NCBI RefSeq assembly: GCF_900059565.1 | Contig: NZ_FIZW01000001.1 | Span: 62,001 to 126,000, forward strand | Reading direction: 5' to 3' | DNA length: 64,000 nucleotides | Source: Murdochiella massiliensis | GTDB taxonomy: Bacteria; Bacillota; Clostridia; Tissierellales; Peptoniphilaceae | In this document: positions 57,101-64,000 of the stretch, one piece after another | How positions within the stretch are numbered: position 1 is the first letter of the stretch | How the letters are laid out: each line of letters begins with the position of its first letter | Notes under the pieces: model-generated | Databases searched by the model: none | Told to the model about the DNA's origin: nothing | What the model saw: only the letters and a program-made list of their open reading frames with translations | Translations under genes and position numbers: made by a program

Positions 57101-59510
57101 AGTCCTTGATGGCCGAACGAATCAGCCTGTACAATTTTCTGTGGATGCGACTTTGGAGGAAAAGAATCAATATACCATTACGGTGCCGGACAAGAAATTT
57201 GTAAAGATTATCTATACAGCCCAGGTAAAAGGGGATATTGGAGAAAGAGTTCTTGTTGAGAATCAGGCCTACTTCAAAGGGAAAGAAAACCTGAAGGGCC
57301 CAAATGCTAAAGTGAGCCAGGAAATTACCATTTTGAAAGCGCAGGGACAGGCAACGACGGTGCCAATGGTTTGGCTGTTAAAAAAAGATGAAAGCGCCTC
57401 GCTTTTAGGGGGAGCCAGATTCTCGCTCTCTGCATATGATCGAGAAAAGAAGACTTGGGAAATAATTGATGACAGCATTACATCGTTGGGCAAGGAGGCT
57501 TCCAATAATAAGGGAAAGCCAATTGAAGTATTATATAACACTTTATATAAACTGGAAGAGAAGAAAGCACCGGACGGCTATCTATTAAATGATAAACCTT
57601 ACTATTTTGCCCTTTATGGAACAAGTCCTTTAAATGTGGAGTATCCTGCGGAAGTAAGTCCAAAAGACGTTTTCAAGGGACCCAGTGGCTCCAAAATCAA
57701 CTTCTTCAATAAGCCCTACACCAAGGTATCTTTCTCCAAGGTCGATAGCCAAGGCTTCAAATTGGAAGGGGCGCAATTTTCGATCTATGTCGGAAGTCCT
57801 GAAGGGCCTATCGCAAAGGATAGCAAGGGGAAGGACTGCAAATTTACCAGTCTCAAAGACCAGGTGACAGAGATCTGCCTGGCCCCTGGAATGTATTTTC
57901 TTAAGGAAACCAAGGCTCCTGACGGGTATGCGCTGTTGAAGGAAGCTATTCCCTTTGAAGTAAAGGGGGATAAGGAAAGACAGGTCCTTGTCCAGGGAAA
58001 AATGGAAAAAGAGATCTCGGTTATAAATGAGTCCGAGAAGAGATCCATTTCCGTAGAGAAGACCTGGCTTGACTTCGACAACAAGGAGAAAAAGCGGACA
58101 GACCAGGTTGAAATCCACCTCCTCGCCAATGGGGTTGACACCCAGAAGAAACTTCTTCTTTCGGAGCGCAACAATTGGAAGGGATCCTTTGAAAACCTGG
58201 ATGTTATGAAGGATGGGAAAGAAATCCTTTACCGTGTTAAGGAAATGGATTCGGTTGATGGATATATGACCCGCTACCTGGGGAGTGCGAAAGAAGGCTT
58301 TACCATTGTCAACACCCTCCTTTTGGAGATAGAAGGCGAGAAAACCTGGATAAACGATGAAAGTTTATGGAGACCGGAAACCATCACCATACGGCTGAAG
58401 GCCAATGGGAAAGACAAAGAGATAAAGGCTGTCCAAGCTGATCAAGAGGGAAAGTGGAAATGGACATTCTCTGATCTACCTGCCTATGATGAGGAAGGGG
58501 CAAAGATGCTCTACACAATTACGGAAGATAGTGTTGCGAATTATCTTTCAGCGGTAGAGGGATTTGATGTAAAGAACACCTATTCACCAGAAAAGACCAG
58601 TTTAACCGTTTCTAAGGTATGGGAGGATGGCAACAACCAGGATGGAAAGCGTCCTGGCGAGGTAATAGTGAAGCTTCTTGCCAATGGGGAAGAGACCGGA
58701 GAAAGTCTCTGCTTAAACGAAGAGAACAAGTGGACCGGCGAGTTCAAGGAGCTGAATGAATTTAAGGATGGAAAGAAAATTTCCTATAGTGTGCAGGAAG
58801 AGGAAGTTGGAAACGGATATCAATCCACAATAAAAGGAAACATGGAGAAGGGCTTTACCATCACCAATACATTAAAGCCCAGAACAATAAATATCGAGGT
58901 TAAAAAGGTTTGGGAGGATAAAGAAGATAAGGATCGAATCCGTCCCAAGCATATTTCGATTAAGCTCCTTGCCGATGGAGTGGAGACGGACAAGGTTTTG
59001 GAGCTTACAGAAGAGAATCAATGGACCGGAGGTTTCAAGGATCTCGATGAATACAAGGCAGGAAAGAAAATCGCCTATAGTGTGAAGGAAGAGGAGGTCA
59101 GTCAATATCAAGCGCTTGTGTCCGGAGATATGATGAAAGGCTTTGTGATAACCAATATTCTTAAACAGGGAAAACCGGATAAACCGGACAAGCCGAACGA
59201 ACCGGATAAACCGGACAAGCCGAACGAACCGGACAAGCCAGACAAACCGGACAAACCTGAGAAGCCGGATAAGCCGGACAAACCGGATAAACCGAGCAAG
59301 CCGATTCAGCCGGATAAACCTGAGAAGCCGGACAAACCAGACAAACCCGACAAACCGGCTAAGCCAGAGGATGAAAAGAAGCCGCGGGGGTCAATAAATC
59401 CTGCCCCTAATACGAGTGACCCCACCCAATTAGGGAGGTATGTGGTACTTCTCCTTGTATCTTTTGCCGGGGCCTGTCTACTGCTTCGTAAGGGAAGACA
59501 AAAGAAGTAA
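54195..59510 (+). CDS. Giant cell-wall surface protein with SpaA and Cna_B domains, body
   Basis: 1771 residues from GTG 54195, but the frame is open further back to the G run and should join the signal peptide at 53881. The N-terminal ~1050 residues hold repeated Ig-like/isopeptide-type domains. Two SpaA-like domains follow (about 57360-57620 and 57720-58005; each has KAPDGY). Four Cna_B domains (58045-58320, 58325-58580, 58590-58875, 58880-59160) carry the VxKxW starts and GYxxxxxG...F.ITNT ends. A Pro-rich stalk (KPDKP repeats, 59166-59375), NPAPNTSD, a hydrophobic helix and KGRQKK make an atypical sortase signal. Likely adhesin. Confidence 0.88.
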   Translation: MVNIKFDIKDLANKEDSYPLVKGDTVTCDVPAILKESTISKGRIHDTEAVWDRGHDGVGNYAIENNKLVISYDDGYIDEKNGRIIVSELKFSGHFDFRNSPDESFEEALSFGNATLQTKFKAFQAIRELTIKKYAYMFNFSPSASTKDGGSYKPLDGTAKVENGYIFYNIEIKAGDRNNQELTNVIVKDWFDEDSLKKIDVKDIRLNSAFKKIVGRESQNITEQVRPTLFQEENGVGWNIGELPPGAKASLSFKVRINKKGITEAVKTEKDNDPSSDALEARTLRNTASAIADKMKDPVKTEHAVSVKNFLDIDKDSMQYDQSTFRRYFKIIITAPHEYNSYTMYNVPIYDHLQKSFSKQADINVDLYRESGIESIWVTHWNGTKEKLEWDNFTRPNKVSWKATLPVIKPGDKVEITSYLQLNPAFWSKENGRYFDGTSKLYIGKDRYNFFETGEGTDANGYLANDLPFNSDYEPTDLEQEYLNKFSRQFDESEGTIPWIIRGNQYPKDGHISDVGGEKVKDTIGEGLEFMGQAEIIFSGLRNNEMVEIKREYFDLDPLKNAFEYVIPKEYGKCSYEIRYKTKVKDPTKTAKYSNTFYEGDVYVSNDRSVSNEIRDIYKIYIEQDQDWAEWETVIPNRLHKGDVYVDTCNLGEPDNHTMYFTKENLEGISLNISGVEVDKALYEVLPEDEFEPDKFKSFKIKFLGDISVIKEGKTLYPGYNYHLYIRYKTTMVNPSKKKRLYYYNYGTLTLGSVTKTCWKSIFREDYPQIEKEQYEDYNNKARLIWTIRVNKEHRDCHRDGTVIIKETLPKGTEFVSAWSDRWRWYRCQSSQPVKNSDGTTTVTIKVYGLTFVDENHGFNSNDYSATIFVEAKATDDAFLCDASSTDFTYVNKVTTINRFGMEDSTQAEAIVKNSALKKQMDYDEATAPYARFTVEVNKNALDVNSAGDTLDIVDVGNENLTVNTESIQVLDGRTNQPVQFSVDATLEEKNQYTITVPDKKFVKIIYTAQVKGDIGERVLVENQAYFKGKENLKGPNAKVSQEITILKAQGQATTVPMVWLLKKDESASLLGGARFSLSAYDREKKTWEIIDDSITSLGKEASNNKGKPIEVLYNTLYKLEEKKAPDGYLLNDKPYYFALYGTSPLNVEYPAEVSPKDVFKGPSGSKINFFNKPYTKVSFSKVDSQGFKLEGAQFSIYVGSPEGPIAKDSKGKDCKFTSLKDQVTEICLAPGMYFLKETKAPDGYALLKEAIPFEVKGDKERQVLVQGKMEKEISVINESEKRSISVEKTWLDFDNKEKKRTDQVEIHLLANGVDTQKKLLLSERNNWKGSFENLDVMKDGKEILYRVKEMDSVDGYMTRYLGSAKEGFTIVNTLLLEIEGEKTWINDESLWRPETITIRLKANGKDKEIKAVQADQEGKWKWTFSDLPAYDEEGAKMLYTITEDSVANYLSAVEGFDVKNTYSPEKTSLTVSKVWEDGNNQDGKRPGEVIVKLLANGEETGESLCLNEENKWTGEFKELNEFKDGKKISYSVQEEEVGNGYQSTIKGNMEKGFTITNTLKPRTINIEVKKVWEDKEDKDRIRPKHISIKLLADGVETDKVLELTEENQWTGGFKDLDEYKAGKKIAYSVKEEEVSQYQALVSGDMMKGFVITNILKQGKPDKPDKPNEPDKPDKPNEPDKPDKPDKPEKPDKPDKPDKPSKPIQPDKPEKPDKPDKPDKPAKPEDEKKPRGSINPAPNTSDPTQLGRYVVLLLVSFAGACLLLRKGRQKK
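59166..59375 (+). repeat. Pro-Asp-Lys repeat encoding wall-spanning stalk
   Basis: 9-base PDK/PNE-type units (CCGGACAAG variants) in tandem, with higher-order copies of PDKPNEPDKP. Such repeats can vary in number between strains. Confidence 0.85.
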
Positions 59511-59630
59511 CACGGAATAGGATCTGTCATCAAACGGTTGCTTGCAAAGTGAGATGGTCTGGGTATTACATGCAAATAGACGGGCTATCGGTCCTCGTTG
59601 AGAAGGAAAGATCAGCCGAGTGAAAATAAA

Positions 59631-59664
59631 AAAGCTGAGCAGGTAGTCTGCTCAGCTTTTTTAT
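59631..59664 (+). terminator. Terminator of the surface protein gene
   Basis: AAAGCTGAGCAG and CTGCTCAGCTTT, 12-bp stem, 5-base loop, T run. Confidence 0.92.
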
Positions 59665-59902
59665 TATAGAGATCAAATCCAGGGATGGACAATGTAGACC
59701 CAGCTTTTTCTTAGGTCTTCGAGCACAGACAAGGTCAACATGGTTTGGAATTGAAAGAAAGGACCTTCTTGAAGTATGGACAACCTGTTTACTCTTACGG
59801 GGATGAGCCGACGACGGAAGCTTAGTTTTCTACCCGCAATAGTGTTGGCTTTGTCGAATACGGGAAACCACCACTATAGAAGCAGTAACCTTCCTGGCGA
59901 AT
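59665..59902. other. Non-coding stretch
   Basis: No gene or clear signal found between the terminator and the second element remnant. Confidence 0.5.
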
Positions 59903-60257
59903 TGTAAAATGAAATGCAACAAATAAAAAGATCCATGGCTAATCTGTTAGAATGTTAATACCAACAAATACACAGAAGAAGAAGCCATGGAGGGAGCGAT
60001 CGCGTCGAGAGGGAAAAGGGAGTTGAATTAATTGCTCATGGTTTGAACGGTAATGCGTTCGATCAAGAGATTCAGCTGAATCCGTAAAAGATTTTTTAAT
60101 TGAAAGATTACGTTCTTGTGGTATTATCCTATACCGTATTCAGTATAAGTAGACTTCAACTGTTGAAAAATCACGGCAGGAGATCGGCTTTCAATAAGCT
60201 TCCATACATTTTGCCGCTTGCTGTTATGATTTGTTGCATTAGAAGCTACAATTTACA
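59903..60257. mobile_element. Insertion-element remnant 2
   Basis: The left 89 bases match remnant 1 (direct orientation), with the same ribosome site and ATG but only 14 codons after it. The interior differs from remnant 1. The right end (60229-60257) again reads as an inverted copy of the left end and is closely related to remnant 1's right end. The two remnants bracket the surface protein like a composite element. Confidence 0.65.
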
Positions 60258-60314
60258 TTTTGTATATTTGTAAATGATGTGAGATTAAAAACAAGCTCCA
60301 TTGATGGCGAGATA

Positions 60315-60476
60315 TTTACGGCGGTAAAACGCAAAAGTGTGGAGAGCCGCCGTAAAGTGGGCGAGATATTTACGGCGGTAAAATGCAAAAGTGTGAAAAT
60401 CCGCCGTAAATCCAGTGGCAGCATTACGGCTGTAAAACGCAAAAATGTGGAAAGCCGCCGTAAAGTGGGCGAGAGT
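60315..60476. repeat. Three 54-bp tandem units, each an inverted repeat
   Basis: Units start at 60315, 60369 and 60423, an exact 54-bp period. Each carries TTTACGGCGG and, 32 bases on, CCGCCGTAAA, so each can fold into a hairpin; the third unit is slightly changed. Being 18 codons long, the array is open on both strands (plus 60279-60509 with GEIFTAVKRKSVESRRKV-type repeats; minus 60285-60527). Coding capacity is unproven. Confidence 0.85.
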
Positions 60477-60490
60477 CTTCTGTATGCTAC

Positions 60491-60524
60491 CCTTATGATG
60501 GCGGGTTAACCCGCCATCATAAGG
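60491..60524. repeat. Perfect 34-bp palindrome
   Basis: Arms CCTTATGATGGCGGGTT and its exact complement with no loop, directly after the 54-bp array. No T run follows. It may be a protein-binding site or a cruciform. Confidence 0.85.
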
Positions 60525-60570
60525 CATGAAATCCAGTTTTCAAAGGTCGTAGCAGATACCGCTGCGTTTT

Positions 60571-60579
60571 TGCTATACT
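60571..60579 (+). promoter_or_regulatory. Extended -10 promoter upstream of rpsT
   Basis: TGCTATACT followed by GGTTGACA; about 215 bases before rpsT, so the leader would be long and includes the solitary element end. Confidence 0.45.
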
Positions 60580-60686
60580 GGTTGACATAGAGAGAATCCT
60601 TTCTTTGTTTTGTTTGACGCTTTCATTGTACAGGATTTCTCTCTATATTTTTTTCTTCTTGGTCTCACATCAATTGTATCTCTACA

Positions 60687-60713
60687 GCATTAGAAGCTAC
60701 AATTTACATTTTG
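60687..60713. mobile_element. Solitary insertion-element end
   Basis: 27 bases repeat 60236-60262 exactly (GCATTAGAAGCTACAATTTA then CATTTTG). The rest of the element is gone. It lies in the rpsT upstream region. Confidence 0.7.
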
Positions 60714-60793
60714 ATTTGCATAGATCACAAGATTGTGGTAGACTTTTCAGGTATCGAAAAAAAGATCTCATGCTACCAAAGGAGGTGAGCGAA

Positions 60794-61063
60794 TTGGCCA
60801 ATATTAAGTCGGCGAAAAAGAGAATTGACATTGCTAAACGCAATCGTCTGCGCAACCGCAGCAAGCGTTCCGAGATTAAAACCTACATCAAAAAGTTTGA
60901 TGCGGCGTTAGAGGCGAACTCACCTCAGGAAGCGCAAGAGCTGTTAAAAGTGATTGATCGCAAGCTGAAGCGCGCTTCGTTGCAGAGTGCATATTCAAAG
61001 AACGCGGCAAGCCGTACCGTCAGCCGTTTGCAGAAGCGTCTGAACGTCGTTTCTGCGCAATAA
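60794..61063 (+). CDS. rpsT: 30S ribosomal protein S20
   Basis: 89 aa, basic, helical; binds 16S rRNA. The start is TTG 60794, giving (M)ANIKSAKKRIDIAKRNRLRN as in the family, with AAAGGAGG upstream at good distance. The longer upstream frame is not real. S20 genes in other bacteria also use poor starts linked to autoregulation. Confidence 0.96.
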   Translation: MANIKSAKKRIDIAKRNRLRNRSKRSEIKTYIKKFDAALEANSPQEAQELLKVIDRKLKRASLQSAYSKNAASRTVSRLQKRLNVVSAQ

Positions 61064-61077
61064 GATCGAATAGAAAG

Positions 61078-61107
61078 GAGCGGTTTCTTCACAACCGCTC
61101 TTTTTTT
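61078..61107 (+). terminator. Terminator of rpsT
   Basis: GAGCGGTT and AACCGCTC stem, 7-base loop, run of seven T. Confidence 0.95.
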
Positions 61108-61131
61108 ATGCACTTTTTTCGTCGCGCGCTG

Positions 61132-61140
61132 TGCTATACT
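61132..61140 (+). promoter_or_regulatory. Extended -10 promoter of the signal peptidase operon
   Basis: TGCTATACT, 36 bases before ATG 61177; no -35 at standard distance. Confidence 0.6.
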
Positions 61141-61176
61141 GATTGCGACGATTGATGAATGGAGAGGCAGTGTGCG

Positions 61177-62634
61177 ATGACGAAAGAACAGAACAACCGG
61201 CGCTTGCTTTCGCTGGATGCCATATTTATGGAAGAAGAACCGGAAAAAGAATCGGATCAGATAACAAATCCTTCGCTCGAAGCCGTCGAATCGGCGGCGG
61301 AGATAGCCATAGAGTCAACAAGTGAATCGGAACCGCCGGAAGAAGCGGATTTCGTCTCTGTCGACTCGTCTTCTTCCGAGGAGGACAAAGAGGATATAAC
61401 AGCGCCGGGACCTGTTGAAGAACCGGATTTAGGGCCCGTCATTCCTCCAACTTCCGTTGGACAACCGAATGAACCGCCGAAAAGCGCGAAGCGCGGTATT
61501 CGCGATCTTCGGCGCTATCTGGATGATCATCTCTCCGAGGAAACAAAAGAAAAACTGGAGCAGGAGCAACGCGCTGAGCGAAGTGCGCGCGAGGCGGAAA
61601 TGCTGAATCGCGAAGCACCGATTCCGGATGTTCTGTATTCGGATTCTTCGGATCCCGATGAGACAATAATGGAACCGAAACCGACAGAGAAACCGTGGGA
61701 AGCGACGCCGGCCTCTTCGGTTATCACCGTGCCGAAAGAGGAACCGGAACTGGCACCGACAGAAGAGGAAGTTGTTTCCGAATCGATGGAGAAAGCACAT
61801 TCCAACGAGAGAAAAGATAATCCTTACGAAGACGATACAGAAGATCTGACCATTGTTCTTCCGCGTGTGGAGGAAGAGACGTTCGATGCGGATCGTACGC
61901 AGGTTTTTTCTGCTGTTCATCCGGAAGAGATATTGAAGGATGAAAGCGATGAAGAAATCACGGAAGCCGTGACCTTCAACAACACCTCCCCGATCGACGC
62001 CCAGGATACCGCGAGACAGCAAAAAAATTGGCCATTAGATGAAGAGCAACCGCATACGGCAAATCCGACGCCGGCTTATGCCGATGAGGAAGCGGAAGAC
62101 AAAAAAACGGAAGCTAAAGGCTTTCGTGGAGTCTTTTTCAACTGGATTTTGCCGATTTCCGTAGCCTTGCTGTTGGCCATTGTCATTCGCTTTTTTGTCG
62201 GTGGGGCGACCACCGTCAGCGGCACCTCGATGGAGCCGACCTTACACAATGGCGACTTTTTGTTGGTTAGTAAAATTCCAACGTACTTCAAAAACTACAA
62301 GCGCGGTGATGTTCTGATCATCGATTCTCCCGATCTGAACGAGTTTTATGTCAAGCGCCTGATCGGCTTGCCGGGGGAGACGGTAGAAATTCAGGACGGT
62401 AAAGTATTCATCGATGGAAAATGGATGAAAGAATTTTACACGGATCAGGAGACTGTTTCCTATGCCAATGCCAAGTGGACATTGGGCAATAATGAGTATT
62501 TCGTATTGGGCGATAATCGCGGGACCGGCGCCAGCAACGACAGTCGTCTTTTCGGTCCTGTTTTGGCGGAGCATATCAAGGCAGTTTCGCGTTTACGTAT
62601 TTGGCCGATCACCAAGATGATGCTCATGTATTAA
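61177..62634 (+). CDS. lepB: Signal peptidase I with ~310-residue acidic N-terminal extension
   Basis: 485 aa from ATG 61177 (GGAGAGG upstream). The C-terminal ~175 residues are a complete enzyme: one transmembrane helix (FNWILPISVALLLAIVIRFF), nucleophile Ser in SGTSMEPTLHNGD, general-base Lys in YVKRLIGLPGE, and LGDNRGTGASNDSR. The preceding ~310 residues are Glu/Asp/Ser/Pro-rich, low in complexity and probably disordered in the cytoplasm; usual enzymes have only a few residues there. A second, ordinary signal peptidase follows after 16 bases. Confidence 0.93.
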   Translation: MTKEQNNRRLLSLDAIFMEEEPEKESDQITNPSLEAVESAAEIAIESTSESEPPEEADFVSVDSSSSEEDKEDITAPGPVEEPDLGPVIPPTSVGQPNEPPKSAKRGIRDLRRYLDDHLSEETKEKLEQEQRAERSAREAEMLNREAPIPDVLYSDSSDPDETIMEPKPTEKPWEATPASSVITVPKEEPELAPTEEEVVSESMEKAHSNERKDNPYEDDTEDLTIVLPRVEEETFDADRTQVFSAVHPEEILKDESDEEITEAVTFNNTSPIDAQDTARQQKNWPLDEEQPHTANPTPAYADEEAEDKKTEAKGFRGVFFNWILPISVALLLAIVIRFFVGGATTVSGTSMEPTLHNGDFLLVSKIPTYFKNYKRGDVLIIDSPDLNEFYVKRLIGLPGETVEIQDGKVFIDGKWMKEFYTDQETVSYANAKWTLGNNEYFVLGDNRGTGASNDSRLFGPVLAEHIKAVSRLRIWPITKMMLMY

Positions 62635-62650
62635 TGATAACGAGGAAAGT

Positions 62651-63208
62651 ATGAGAACCCCCACCCCTCATCACACGCCGAAATGGCGTGCGGAACGTGA
62701 AGTCAAGGCGTTGGAAGCGATTCGTATTATTGTCGTAGCCATCGCAATCGCTTTTTTGATTACGCATTTTATTGTGGCGAGCACCGTTGTGGAGGGGTCT
62801 TCCATGGAAGACACCCTGCATAACGGCGACCGCTTGTTTGTCTTTAAGCAAGGAATCACTGCGGAAGGATTGAAACGCGGCGATGTCGTGGTTTTCCATG
62901 CTCCGGACGAGAATCGGGACTACATTAAGCGTGTGGTGGCTCTTCCGGATGAATATGTACAGATTGAAGACGGCATGGTCTATATCAATGGAAAACGCCT
63001 GGAAGAACCCTACATCAACACCAGTTATACGCATACTCGAGATAAGGTGGAATGGCTGGTGGGCAAAGATGAACTCTTTGTTTTGGGTGATAATCGCGAA
63101 GAAGGCGCAAGTCGGGACAGTCGTTATTTCGGCACGATTCCTCTGCGCTCTGTCGTGGGATGTGCGGTATTTCGCTATTTTCCGTTTAATGCATTTGGTG
63201 GATTTTAG
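62651..63208 (+). CDS. lepB: Signal peptidase I
   Basis: 185 aa, ordinary length. Basic N-terminus, transmembrane helix ([20 protein letters not shown]), Ser in [13 protein letters not shown], Lys in [11 protein letters not shown] (Asp replaces the usual Gly-Glu), and [14 protein letters not shown]. Removes signal peptides at the outer face of the membrane. It is co-transcribed with the extended paralogue and lepA, so the pair may share or divide substrates. Confidence 0.95.
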   Translation: MRTPTPHHTPKWRAEREVKALEAIRIIVVAIAIAFLITHFIVASTVVEGSSMEDTLHNGDRLFVFKQGITAEGLKRGDVVVFHAPDENRDYIKRVVALPDEYVQIEDGMVYINGKRLEEPYINTSYTHTRDKVEWLVGKDELFVLGDNREEGASRDSRYFGTIPLRSVVGCAVFRYFPFNAFGGF

Positions 63209-63216
63209 GAGGTTTT

Positions 63217-64000
63217 ATGGGCGATCGGCAAGAAAATATACGTAATTTTTGTATTATTGCGCACATTGACCATGGAAAATCCACATTGGCAGACCGACTG
63301 ATCGAAATGACCGGGGCCGTAACGCTTCGGGAGATGAAGGAACAACTTCTGGACTCCATGGATTTGGAACGTGAACGCGGGATTACCATTAAATTGAAAG
63401 CGGTGCGTTTATTTTATGAAGCGGATGACGGCATCGTGTATACGCTCAATCTCATTGACACGCCGGGTCATGTGGACTTTAACTACGAGGTTTCGCGTTC
63501 CCTTGCCGCCTGCGAGGGGGCTGTGCTCATTGTGGATGCTTCTCAGGGGGTGGAGGCGCAGACGCTGGCCAATACATATTTGGCATTGGAAGAAGATCTC
63601 GAAATTTTGCCGGTCATCAATAAGATTGACTTGCCCGGAGCCAATATTCCCATGGCCAAAGAGGAAATTGAAAACGTCTTAGGCTTTGATACGGAAGGAA
63701 TTCCGCTGATTTCAGCGAAGGCGGGAACGAATATCAAGGCGGTTCTGGAAGATATCGTGAAAAACATTCCTGCACCTTCTGGCGATCCGAAGGCACCGCT
63801 TCAAGCGCTTATTTTCGATTCTTATTATGATCCCTATCTCGGTGTGGTGATGTTTGTGCGCGTGAAAGACGGCAAGATTACACCGGGCATGCGCATTCGT
63901 CTCATGGCCACGGGAAAGGAATATGAGGTCGACGAGGTCGGCTACGATGCACGCGGTCATGTACGCACCGATGAACTTTCTACTGGAGATGTCGGTTATG
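63217..64000 (+). CDS. lepA: Elongation factor 4 (LepA), 5' part
   Basis: Ribosome-bound GTPase that back-translocates or remodels stalled ribosomes. ATG 63217 has TAGGAGG upstream; the frame is open to the window end (261 codons). G1 is [10 protein letters not shown], the switch region holds RERGITIK, G3 is DTPGHVDF, and G4 is NKIDLPGA. Domain II starts near 63790 ([16 protein letters not shown]). The tandem lepB-lepB-lepA order makes one operon. Confidence 0.97.
   Translation, partial: MGDRQENIRNFCIIAHIDHGKSTLADRLIEMTGAVTLREMKEQLLDSMDLERERGITIKLKAVRLFYEADDGIVYTLNLIDTPGHVDFNYEVSRSLAACEGAVLIVDASQGVEAQTLANTYLALEEDLEILPVINKIDLPGANIPMAKEEIENVLGFDTEGIPLISAKAGTNIKAVLEDIVKNIPAPSGDPKAPLQALIFDSYYDPYLGVVMFVRVKDGKITPGMRIRLMATGKEYEVDEVGYDARGHVRTDELSTGDVGY

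Noticed and set aside
60315-60476. CRISPR array
   Set aside because: The three 54-bp units are contiguous with no unique spacers and no cas genes nearby.
60279-60509. Protein-coding gene across the 54-bp repeats
   Set aside because: Open on both strands because the unit is a multiple of three; no ribosome site or preferred strand, so not listed as a gene.

Overview
The window is a piece of a Gram-positive (Firmicutes) chromosome. Supporting signs are strong AGGAGG-type ribosome sites, TTG and ATG starts, lipoprotein and sortase-type surface proteins, a pyruvate kinase with an extra C-terminal swivelling domain, and a dense tRNA array in which most tRNA genes lack an encoded CCA. Host genes have balanced base composition with codon use rich in G/C. 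Two stretches (about 22.8-31.7 kb and 53.4-60.7 kb) are clearly more AT-rich. Gene content and order (dnaE-pfkA-pyk, potABCD-holA, rpsT-lepB-lepB-lepA) fit an anaerobic coccus of the Tissierellia/Peptoniphilaceae type. That placement is inference; the genus cannot be read from the sequence.

Layout. 1-5.6 kb: the 3' part of dnaE, then pfkA and pyk in a tight operon, and a B3/B4-domain protein. 5.6-9.6 kb: a lactococcin-972-type bacteriocin export module (large membrane protein plus ATPase, with a decayed peptide gene upstream) lying between an intact tdk and a diverged copy of the tdk 3' end. 9.8-16.5 kb: a C-terminal processing protease, uvrB, uvrA and tadA. 16.6-21.1 kb: polyphosphate kinase (minus), a Cof-type HAD phosphatase, and a double-hotdog protein (minus). 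21.3-22.8 kb: guaA. 22.8-31.7 kb: an AT-rich defence island starting at the guaA stop codon. It holds a gene fragment, a SEFIR-domain protein, a second copy of the last guaA codons, an XRE/HEPN-like pair, a type III restriction-modification locus whose mod gene has an in-frame stop, and an AlbA_2/ATPase regulator. 31.7-38 kb: a YcxB-like protein, a TAXI-type TRAP transporter with an EPSP-synthase-like enzyme, and a divergent LysR regulator. 38.1-39.3 kb: twelve tRNA genes behind a textbook promoter. 39.5-46.2 kb: folA, a YitT protein, DegV, acpP, two more tRNAs, a YprB-like exonuclease, and the cysteine desulfurase/thiI pair. 46.3-53.4 kb: tpx, a YjiH-type membrane protein, potABCD and holA. 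53.4-60.8 kb: insertion-element remnants on both sides of a giant Cna_B-type surface protein, then a 54-bp tandem repeat. 60.8-64 kb: rpsT, two signal peptidases I, and the start of lepA.

The most unusual points are these: (1) the surface protein gene is split at a run of seven G just after its signal peptide, and one more G would join the halves, as expected of a phase-variable adhesin; (2) the defence island is anchored at the guaA 3' end, with the last codons (IEWE-stop) repeated about 2 kb later using different synonymous codons; (3) the export module is flanked by direct, diverged copies of the tdk 3' end; (4) the last codons of holA are supplied by an insertion-element end; (5) three 54-bp units, each an inverted repeat and open on both strands, are followed by a perfect 34-bp palindrome.
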